Shown: one piece after another, positions 54,691-64,000 of the stretch | How positions within the stretch are numbered: position 1 is the stretch's first letter | How the letters are laid out: each line of letters starts with the position of its first letter | Assembly (NCBI GenBank): GCA_032717465.1 | Contig: CM064632.1 | Location: 26,338,933 to 26,402,932 of the forward strand | Direction of reading: 5' to 3' | Origin: Coenobita brevimanus | Taxonomy: Eukaryota; Arthropoda; Malacostraca; Decapoda; Coenobitidae | Length of the DNA stretch: 64,000 nucleotides | Notes under the pieces: generated by a model | Database searches by the model: none | What the model was told of the DNA's origin: nothing | What the model saw: the letters and a program-made list of their open reading frames with translations, nothing else | Program-made: the position numbers and the translations under genes

Positions 54691-56575
54691 TCAAGCAACC
54701 TTGGAAGAAATAGACAGCGAAATTCAACGGTGGTATGATGCAACCGATAGAGCCATTAAAAGACATATCCCCACTACACACCACAGAACACTACCACAAA
54801 CACCACACAACCAAGGCACACAGAACCTCATATCTCAGTTCAACTCACTCAGAAACCATTCAGTCAGACATGATTGGACACGTCATCACTACAACACATA
54901 CAGAGAACTCAGAGACATCATCCATGAAACACTCCTTGCAGACTGTAACCATCATTGGCACAACGCAATCACCCAGTTTTCCATACTATATAAATATCCC
55001 CCTGACTTCTGGAGAAAACTCAAACAACTCTCTGGCAGCCACACTCCAAATACACATTACCTCATAGATCAAAACAGCACAAGACACTGCACCCCAGAAG
55101 CACAAGAAATGCTCCACAGGGAAATATGGAGAGGAATTTTCCAAGAAGAACCACATTGACAACGAAACAACTCGCTTGGTAACTCAGTACATCGGACGCA
55201 ACCTACACAGAATCACACCAGACAACAACGGAGACCCATCAAGACTCAATTCAGATCCAGTCCTCACACCACCAGTCTTGCCTGAAGACATAAAGAAAAT
55301 TATCACATATATGAGAAAAACTCGCCCGGGCAGCAGTGGTTTGAATAAGACTATATTGAAAAATCTGCCTGATAGAGCAGTCCAGAACCTATCAAACATA
55401 CACAACGCATCCCTCTCTGCAGGTTACTTCCCAGACACATGGAAGAAATCCACCCTAAAACTCATTCCAAAACCTGGCAAATCTCCCACACTCCTGTAAA
55501 TTACAGACCAATCTCACTTCTTGAGGTACAGGGGAAAATACTGGAACGAGCAAACATTTAAAGACTTCAAACCCACCTGTAACACACACAGCAATATAAT
55601 AACTACAAATACGGATTTCGTCGGGAAAGAGACACGACAGAAGTATTAGCCCTCATAACTGAACAGATTGCACAAAACAAATCAAACGGGGGGGCAGTGC
55701 CACCTCATCCAGACAGAGATCACAAAAGCCTTTGACAAGGTATGGCACCTAGACCTGAAATTCAAAATACTTTAACTGGGACTCCCAGCCATTATAGAGA
55801 AGCTCCCTCTGTGACTTCCTTGATGACAGAGAGGCCAGGATAAGTGTCAACCAGCACCTAGGTGCACCCTTCTCCCTGAACTGTGGCGTCCCACAGGGAA
55901 GCGTATTGTCCCCTACTCCCTTCATTACATACACAAGTGATCTCCCTCCAACACGACAAGGACTAAATATACGCTGACGACATTACTCAGATCACAGGAT
56001 GCCCAGGCAAATCAAAACACAAGATTAAACTAGGAACTGAAAGAGAACTAAAACACATAAGTGACCATGAAGAAAATTGGAAAATGAAAACCAATACTAT
56101 TAAATTCACCCCCCTCCCCCGGCATTAGGAAGCCGCGGAAATCCACCACCCAGTATTAACGACAATGAAATTGAATTCCAGTCACAAGGAAAGTCCCTCG
56201 GACTCATAATCCCCCTCATGGCTACTGCAGACACGCCCAGGAGAAAAAAACCAAGGAGAGCAAGCTTTAAGAAACTATACAGAGTCAGACACTTGCCCGT
56301 CCACATGACAATACACTTAGTCAAAGTCATGGTACTTCCCACACCCGACTACCCACCCATTCCCACTCACACACTCAGCAACACACAAATTAGAAAACTA
56401 CAAAGGACACAAAACAAAGCTCTACGATGGGGTGCAGAACAGAGATTCCCTTACACATACACAACAAGACAGATACACGAGCTCACTAACACAGAAGCAC
56501 TAAACATACGACTACACAAACAAGCAGTTAAAATATGGGAAACACTACACCGACAACAAAACGAGACATACTGAT
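54668..56575 (+). pseudogene. LINE ORF2 reverse transcriptase, degraded
   Basis: An open linker (54668-55159) with W-Y-D-A-T-D-R-A-I leads to a fingers region (55176-55499; K-T-R-P-G-S-S-G-L and S-T-L-K-L-I-P-K-P-G-K) that breaks before Y-R-P-I-S-L-L (55502). Palm motifs survive in scattered frames: G-F-R-R-E-R-D-T-T-E, C-G-V-P-Q-G-S-V-L-S-P (about 55883) and Y-A-D-D-I-T (about 55970). The C-terminal segment (56218-56574) contains K-L-Q-R-T-Q-N-K-A-L-R. At least six breaks. Confidence 0.85.
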
Positions 56576-57059
56576 TACTTATAGAGAACTCAGAAATTAT
56601 CTCAAGATATCATAAAACTTCCCAAGTAGTCTAGAAGAAATTCGATAACCCCTTGACCCTCTTTACACTTAAAAAAAAGAAAATAGTTAGCTAGTTAAAA
56701 AGACATTATACAATGCTACATAAATAAAAAGACAAGACACAATACTATATCAACGACAAAATTGCACACCCAAACCAGAAATATATGGAGCTAACAAAAA
56801 AACCAATACATACTCCTCACCACGGTGGTCGGGCCATCAGCTTTCCCTCTCCAACATATTTCCTTTTCCTCCCTCTTTCTCCTTCACCACACCCCTTCTT
56901 CTTCCCCTCTTTATTAAAAAAGAAAAAAAGAAAAAAAAAAGGCTTCGCCGTGCCAGCATACGAAGACAGAACGCTAATGCTGGTATAATCAGGCTGGCGG
57001 CGGCGACACCGGCACCAAACTGATCATTAACGATGTTGAACATAGGCTTAAAACGTGCA
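56576..57059. other. LINE 3' untranslated region and flank
   Basis: A/T-rich sequence to the A-rich tail at 56912-56940. ggcttcgccgtgccagcata beyond it may be flank or an additional 3' part. No gene seen. Confidence 0.45.
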
Positions 57060-57690
57060 GGAAACTAAGTAGCTAATTAATGAAGCCAAATCCAAGTAGG
57101 GCGGTGAGTTTGTGTTGTATGGAGAAGTTGGATTAGAGGATCTTTTTTTACCGAGGTTTAAGAGAATGAGGGTCTTGAGGCTTGAAGGGAGGAGTTATTT
57201 AATTTTTCTGGGTTGAGGGTGATGAGATTTTACGAGGTTAATTTTTTTTCCAGGGTTGAAGGGAAGAGGTTTCTGGGTTTAAAGAGGAGGAGGGTTAATT
57301 GGAGTGTAAGTTTCTTTTTTTTTTTGGGAGGGAGTTAAAGTGGAAAGAGAGTGTTTTCTGGAATTGAGGGGGAAGGGGTGTCAGGGGAAGGCGTTTTCTG
57401 GTATGGAGGAGGGAGTATTAATTTTCCTGGGTTGAATGGGAGGAGGTTTCTGGGGTTAAAGAGGAGGAGGGGTTTATTGGAGTTGAAGGGGAGGTTTCTT
57501 TTTCTGAGGTTAAAGAGGGGTGGGGTGTCTGTGGAACTGAAGTGGAGGGTTTTGTCTGGGATGAAGGGTAGAGTTTTTTTTTCCTGGGTTGAAGGTTGTG
57601 TGTTTCCTGGGTTTTAGAGGGGAGGTGGGAGGTCCTGCAAATTGAAGGGAAGAAGGATATTCTGTGCCTGAAGAGAGTGGGGTTTGTATT
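57060..57690. repeat. Degenerate ~32-bp minisatellite, G-rich
   Basis: ggttgaagggaggaggttt and ggttaaagaggaggaggg recur every 28-40 bases with poly-T insertions. G/A-rich on the plus strand. Old and heavily mutated. Confidence 0.75.
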
Positions 57691-58345
57691 TCTCCTTTGA
57701 GTAAAATTGTTTGGCTTGAAAAGAAATGACCACACCTCATTCGCTTTGGAGATATTAATGGCTTCAGGATATGCCATTATTACTACATGTTTGCTACCTC
57801 CAGACGATTTTATTCAGCTTAAGAAACATTTTTGTGAACGATGGGGTTACATATGGCCATCATTTACCCTTTCCCTATTACAGCAGCTTCATGAGTTGAA
57901 TAAAACCGTCAGCAAATCGTCATGTTCAAGGTGGGGTGGGTTTTCCTCAGCTGAATAACAATCGCCTGGATGCTGCAGGGGAATATGGTCACCTCGCTCG
58001 CATTGTTTGGTGGGCTTTGTAAACATTAACCCTTCCAGTTCAATAGCTCATTTTGCATTCATTTTTGCCCGCCCAGGACGATTTTATTCAACATAGGAAG
58101 AGTTTGGCATACTGGAGAGTGTTAGTTGAAGGCTGTATACACTTCCCTCAGTTTAAAAAATAAAGCCAGACTTAATAATCCAAACTTAGCAGGAATAAAC
58201 TTATAAAAACATAATGACATTGAAAGACTCCGTGATTATATAATTCACTCTGATTCCATCCTTGAATCTTGTAACGTCTGTTAGTCTATTCTTGCAGTTT
58301 TCAGGCGATTTTATTCAACTTAAGCTAGCTCTTTCGTACTTAAGG
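57691..58345. repeat. Cluster of three foldback repeats
   Basis: cctccagacgattttattca (57798), cccaggacgattttattcaa (58072) and ttcaggcgattttattcaac (58299) start three left arms. gttgaataaaaccgtcagc (57896) and gctgaataacaatcgcctgg (57951) are right arms. ttaacccttccagttcaata is at 58028. Densest cluster in the window. Confidence 0.6.
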
Positions 58346-58379
58346 GCTACTGAAGACTGTTTTTCTAATTGGGTTAGAA

Positions 58380-59192
58380 GACATTTTATTTTCATACATC
58401 ACAAGCTCCATTCCTACATCTTTCATTCTGCCAGAATCTTCTGCAAGAGTGTCCTATATTATTTAACAATGTGCAGCTTAGTCCCACTTCCTCTCCCAGT
58501 ATCCTTAGGGTTTCATACGCCAGGAACCTCTCATGGAAATATCAAATTACCTCTCTTGCAAAATCTGCTTCCAGGAGATTGGGTGTGCAAAGTCGACTCC
58601 ACCCCTTCTTTACCCCCGCACAGCTGTTACTTTGTACAGGGGTCTTATTTATTCCGGTGTAGGGTACAGTGCTCATGTTTGGAAGGGCTCTGCACACACA
58701 ACTCTTCCAAATAGAGTGGAGTCGAAAGCTTTTCGTCACATCACCTCCCCTCGTCTTATTGACTCCCTCCAACCTCTCTAGATCTTCGCCACACTGTTGC
58801 ATCTTTACCTCTTTACTGTCGCTATTTCAGTGATCACTGCCTTTCTGAACTGTCTGCATACATCTCTCCTCCATCACGGCGGGCTCGTAGCACCCGTCTG
58901 TCAGTAAACTCTCTCCTCTCTTCTGTCCAGCTCACAAATGCAAGAATTAACCAGTACTTTTAGTCGACATGTATGCAACAAGTCAACTCTGGATCGTCTT
59001 CCTCAGTCTGTATTTCCCTCTGCCTTTGACTCCCAGTCGTCTAACTGCAATGTTTTCGGATACCTTGAACGGATATTGAAACTGGGCCCCCTGATTATTT
59101 TAAAGAACAAATTTGTTGGCTTCTAGCCCTTGTTTTTTTTTTTCTTCCCTCTCCTCCTACCCCCCCCCCCAAAAAAAAAAATAATAATAATA
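58380..59192 (+). mobile_element. LINE 3' fragment, older relative of the 34.4-45.2 kb family
   Basis: tctcttgcaaaatctgcttc (58550), gagattgggtgtgc (58576) and cactgttgcatctttacctc (58790) match the 3' third of the LINE at 43714-45188. Reading frames are lost throughout. The end carries C-run, A-run and (TAA)n at 59160-59192. Only the polymerase C-terminal region remains. Confidence 0.85.
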
Positions 59193-60263
<1,071 letters not shown>

Positions 60264-60578
60264 TCTTCACTCCGGTTGTAAGGGCAATGCAATTATCACG
60301 TTGTAAGAAATTATTACAGAGGAAAAAGTCATCTCAATTGCGGGCAAGGGGAGAGTGGGATATTAACAAACTCTCCAGTAAATGATGGTTATGCCTCAGT
60401 ACACTTGAATATTTCTTCGTAATTTTTAAAGCAAAGGAGCGTCGGTCTGTTTACCGGTGAGTTAGTGTTCTATTTTAGGTGGCAATGTAGGCCCCAGAAC
60501 ACCCTTTTTTCTTAGTAATACATTACACCCACGCACGGAAGGCAGGAGTGGGTGTAATTTTCTGTTTTGTTTTACTCG

Positions 60579-60615
<37 letters not shown>

Positions 60616-60861
60616 CAAATGACTTGGTCAGTTTTACTCAATTTTAATCAAACCTGATGGAGGATGGGGTTGATCGTCAGCCAGCTGGTTGATCTGTTGC
60701 TTTAAGTGTAATAGGTCAGTGTCAAGGTCACAAGGCTAGATGAAAATTTAACTTAGCAAGGTCATCTTACAAAAATTTTTATCCAGTTCAGACCACACTT
60801 TGGGGAACGGTTGAGGGCAAGGCAAGAAAGAAGGGTTTTGACTTTGAGAACCATGAATCAA

Positions 60862-60874
60862 AGGTCAAAGGTCA
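60862..60874 (+). promoter_or_regulatory. DR1 of AGGTCA (nuclear-receptor-like site)
   Basis: aggtcaaaggtca is a perfect direct repeat of AGGTCA with one-base spacing, the consensus for RXR/USP- and HNF4-type receptors. It sits in a repeat family, so function is not implied. Confidence 0.4.
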
Positions 60875-61013
60875 AAGTCACAAGGCAAGGCCAAATTTTT
60901 GCCGTATGTGCCTGTGTGAAAAAAATTAAACAGTTTCATTTTGATTTGAACTTAATTTTGAGGGATGTTTTAGGGAACTTCAGATGGGTTGAGCTGTTGT
61001 TTTTGAGAGTGAT

Positions 61014-61026
61014 AGGTCAAAGGTCA
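61014..61026 (+). promoter_or_regulatory. DR1 of AGGTCA, second copy
   Basis: An identical 13-base DR1, 152 bases after the first, reflecting the internal periodicity of the repeat. Confidence 0.4.
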
Positions 61027-61330
61027 AGATCGTATGGCAAGATCGACTTGATCAGTGTTCATCCGACTGAGAGCATACTGGGGGGGCAGAGTTCAAGGTT
61101 AAGATAAAGATAAAGGGAAATGAATTTGAGAACAGCCATTGACTTTTCTTTGTGACCAAGGTCACAAGGTAAAGTCAATGGTCAGGGTCACAGGGCAAGA
61201 TCAGCTCGAACATTTTTAGTCTAATTTTACCCAAACTGTGGATGTGTTAAGGGTCAGACAAGGATGAAGTAATTTTTTTTTTTTTTTTTTTTAAGGCAGT
61301 CAGTTGTGGATCAAGAACACAAGATAAAGT

Positions 61331-61764
61331 CACGCGTTCGGCCATTAAACCAACTGGTGGACGTGGGTGTTGCACTCTCTGATGCTCCTTCTTGACACTC
61401 ATATTACACAAGATTTTTCTAGTAGGTTATTAATATCGAAGCGTTTTCTAGTATTCTATTTATGTCGTTTAAATATCGACGTTATTTGGACCAGTAACAC
61501 AGACGACGATATTGAAATGTACCTTGCAAAAAGTGAATAAATGTTAGGAAATCTCAAGGGCACTTGTAATAAAACCCTCATTGTTTGGGAACATTTCAGC
61601 TCCTTTACACACTCACCCTAATTGCGCCACCAACACAAATATACCCTGCCCCAACCCCCGCTTAATTTTGCACATTGTTTACGACCGATAACGCCCCTGG
61701 GAGCCATCACGCCACTCACAGGAGGGGGTGGGGAGGGTTCGGAGCATAGGGAGTGCTGAGGACT
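61331..61764. other. Unassigned, no gene seen
   Basis: Mixed sequence. gtaacgcccctgggagcc-type wording near 61690 resembles 62790-62820, a small dispersed or duplicated piece flanking the array below on both sides. Confidence 0.35.
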
Positions 61765-62690
61765 GCATCTCTTATCAGGGGTGTGTTGAAGGGTGGCATG
61801 TGTAATCAGTGGATGTGTTGAGAGGTGGCATGTTATCTGTGGGTGTGTTGAGGGGTGGCATGTGTTATCTGTGGGTGTGTTGAGGGGTGGCATGTGTTAT
61901 CTGTGGGTGTGTTGAGGGGTGGCATGTGTTATCTGGGGGTGTGTTGAGGGGTGGCATGTGTTATCTGGGGGTGTGTTGAGGGGTGGCATGTGTTATCTGG
62001 GGGTGTGTTGAGGGGTGGCATGTGTTATCTGGGGGTGTGTTGAGGGGTGGCATGTGTTATCTGGGGGTGTGTTGAGGGGTGGCATGTGTTATCTGGGGGT
62101 GTGTTGAGGGATGGCATGTGTTATCTTTGGGAGTGTTGAGGGGTGGCATGTGTTATCTGGGGGTGTGTTGAGGGGTGGCATGTGTTATCTGGGAGTGTGT
62201 TTAAGGGTGACATGTGTTATCTGGGGTGTGTTGAGGGGTGACATGTGTTATCTGGGGGTGTGTTGAGGGGTGGCATGTGTTATCTGGGGGTGTGTTGAGG
62301 GGTGGCATGTGTTATCTGGGGGTGTGTTGAGGGGTGGCATGTGTTATCTGGGGGTGTGTTGAGGGGTGGCATGTGTTATCTGGGAGTGTGTTTAAGGGTG
62401 ACATGTGTTATCTGGGGTGTGTTGAGGGGTGACATGTGTTATCTGGGGGTGTGTTGAGGGGTGGCATGTGTTATCTGGGAGTGTGTTGAGGGGTGGCATG
62501 TGTTATCTGGGGGTGTGTTGAGGGGTGGCATGTGTTATCTGGGGGTGTGTTGAGGGGTGGCATGTGTTATCTGTGGGTGTGTTGAGGGGTGGCATGTGTT
62601 ATTTGGGGAGTGTTGAGGGGTGGCATGTGTTATCTGGGGGTGTGTTGAGGGGTGGCTGTGTTATCTGGAGGGTGCTGAGGGATGGCATGT
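61765..62690. repeat. 32-bp minisatellite, ~29 copies
   Basis: Unit core ggcatgtgttatctgggggt, period exactly 32 (ggcatg at 61921 and 61953). Variants (gggagtg, tttaagggtgaca, a 31-base unit) occur in the same order twice, 191 bases apart (from 62191 and from 62382). Confidence 0.97.
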
Positions 62691-63179
62691 CTTAGGAGAA
62701 GTCTCTGCCTTTCACACAACTTTATTGGTAAGTCAAACAGAGCAGCAATTGTTTTATCTTCATTACTAATTTATCACATTATTTCTCGAGCGGTAACCCC
62801 CCTGGAAGCTGTAAAGTCATTCACAGGAAGGGGGTAAGGCTGCTTTAATCATTGTACACCGACTGTTATAACACTGCCGTCTTTCCTTCTTGATAGCTGA
62901 GTTGTAACAATAGTTTAAGGTTAGATTTTGATGCTAGTTGCGGAGAAGTACTGTGGAAAGGACGAAGAGCCATAATATTTTTATTTTTATTTTTTTCAGC
63001 CACTGAGTTACTTGAAATAAACCGCGGTTGAACGAAAATGTGGACCAAGTTTACGTGAAAAATCTTTAGTTAAGATTGAAAGGGGTTGGGATGGGTAGGG
63101 TGGATGGGGGGAATGGAGAGGCAACAATTTGACACATATCCTTGTTAACGCAAAATGAGTAAGATTTTTTTAAATCCAT
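62691..63179. other. Unassigned, no gene seen
   Basis: Mixed sequence right of the array. ggtaacccccctggaagc and tcacaggaagggg near 62790-62830 echo the left flank at 61686-61730. Confidence 0.35.
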
Positions 63180-63345
63180 CCTCTTAACCCCATCCCTGCG
63201 ATTACGTGTTTTTGATGTTTAAATATCTGACCTCCAGAAAACATTTTATATTGTTTGATTCACCTTTACTATGCAAGAAAATTCTCTCCTAAATTGAATT
63301 AAAGCGTCCGAAACCGGTAAGAACAAACTAAAATATTACGTGACC
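63180..63345. repeat. Foldback repeat, GACGATTTTATT family
   Basis: cttaaccccatccctgcgat (63184), acctccagaaaacattttat (63229) and attgaattaaagcgtccg (63294) follow the family order: start phrase, left arm, right arm. Diverged. Confidence 0.45.
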
Positions 63346-63384
63346 GGAATGAAGAATTTAATTTAATTTTATGAGTGGGTATAG

Positions 63385-63560
63385 GAGCCTGAGAGTGTTA
63401 GTGCGCCATTGACAGAAATAAGTTCATAAGGAAGATGTGTCAGGCAGCCTTCCCAAACGACGAGAATATTTTCCACAGTGGCCCTTCCACTTGGCAACTT
63501 CCGTATTTCGTGATACCAAAGTGGACTGGTTTGACAGCCAATATTCCTTCCACTGCAAAT
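63385..63560. repeat. Dispersed repeat, CCTAACACCT family (partial)
   Basis: ataaggaagatgtgtcagg followed by cttcccaaacgacgagaata aligns with the end of the copies at 15505 and 17388. Confidence 0.4.
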
Positions 63561-64000
63561 CAAATGGCAGGAATCTGAGTTTATTGTGCACCCCCTAGTC
63601 TGAATTGCCTCTGTATATTACCCCCGCTGGAATACGTGTCATTGCCATTGTATGACTTTTTATTTTTTTTTTAAATTTATTTAATTATTATCCATCGAAA
63701 TATTTCATATAGTTTCACAATAATTTTATTATACTGTATATATATAGCTCTGTGATTTAGAACGATGTTTACTTTATACAGGGAAATCTGGTCCATAATT
63801 TGAGTGGTCGACAACAAATGCTATAACAACCAATTACCAAAACCATCCTTCGAACTAGAGAAATATTCATTACATTCGTTATCTTTACAACAGCTGCCAC
63901 AAATTTATCAGATCGCTGCCACACCAATAACCATCACCACCACAGTCACAACACGTTCACCACAAAAACCCACACCCCACCACACCAAATATCATCACCA
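63561..64000. other. Unassigned to end, CCA-rich at edge
   Basis: AT-rich sequence (poly-T at 63666-63674, tatatata near 63740), then from about 63915 accacc- and cacaccc-rich sequence that may begin another array beyond the window. Confidence 0.35.

Larger units (their letters stand above)
52217..56940. mobile_element. Jockey-type LINE with 5' inversion (twin priming)
   Basis: The left segment (52217-54140) is on the minus strand and holds, in order from its 5' end at about 54140, an untranslated region, ORF1 and the first ~70 codons of the endonuclease. The right segment (54141-56940) is on the plus strand and begins at the same endonuclease position, continuing through reverse transcriptase to an A-rich tail (56912-56940). 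The two ends overlap at gccattaaaa plus ctcc, which encodes A-I-K-(N/T)-S in both. This head-to-head geometry with small overlap is what twin priming produces. The element is near full length (about 4.7 kb). Confidence 0.82.
60580..61330 (+). repeat. Dispersed repeat, AAGGTCA family, ~170-bp internal periodicity
   Basis: (GT)n at 60583-60612, then tttactcaattttaatcaaa, and repeated blocks with aaggtcacaaggc (60732, 60876, 61159) and ggtcaaaggtca (60863, 61015). Poly-T at 61271-61292 as at 32393. Longest copy of the family; no open frame conserved. Confidence 0.7.

Overview
The window looks like nuclear DNA from an arthropod, most likely a decapod crustacean. Reasons: very heavy (GT)n, (GA)n and (CA)n microsatellite load, CR1/Jockey-type and RTE-type LINEs, a Ty3/Gypsy-type LTR element with an envelope-like gene, tRNA-derived SINE-like repeats, short diverged TTAGG-like tracts, and one intron-flanked exon that reads as an arthropod AMPA-type glutamate receptor. 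There is no bacterial or organellar gene organisation. The species cannot be named from the sequence.

Host gene content is tiny. The only host coding piece I can support is a 153-bp exon at 13708-13860 (+), with clean splice sites and phase 1 at both ends, coding for the start of the mature extracellular amino-terminal domain of an AMPA-type ionotropic glutamate receptor. I saw no other exon of that gene, so much of the window may be intron or flank of it. Nearly all very long open frames here (for example minus-strand frames at 4334-5512, 6417-8219 and 29494-30609) are tandem repeats that happen to lack stops.

Layout. 1-5700: a run of minisatellites (35-bp, degenerate ~30-bp, 37-bp and 13/14-bp units). 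5877-12110: a purine-rich tract split by a CR1-like LINE (minus strand, about 8067-11430), itself split by a 5'-truncated RTE element (plus strand, 10209-11302) with a 14-bp target-site duplication. 12.2-34.3 kb: the receptor exon, LINE relics, SINE-like repeats, dispersed foldback repeats, several minisatellites and very long (AC)n tracts. 34.4-45.2 kb: a LINE (plus strand) split by an 8.8-kb LTR retroelement with 835-bp LTRs, gag-like, protease, reverse transcriptase, RNase H, integrase and envelope-like coding, all broken. 45.2-51.4 kb: dispersed repeats and a second, inverted copy of the same LINE. 52.2-56.9 kb: a near-complete Jockey-type LINE whose 5' part is inverted relative to its 3' part, as expected from twin priming. 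57-64 kb: foldback repeats, another LINE fragment, a repeat family with AGGTCA direct repeats, and a 32-bp minisatellite.

Relative ages: the purine tract predates the CR1-like LINE, which predates the RTE copy. The LINE at 34.4-45.2 kb predates the LTR element. The LTR element shows only four differences between its LTRs by eye, yet its genes have many frameshifts and stops. That contrast, the envelope-like gene and the twin-primed LINE are the most interesting items.
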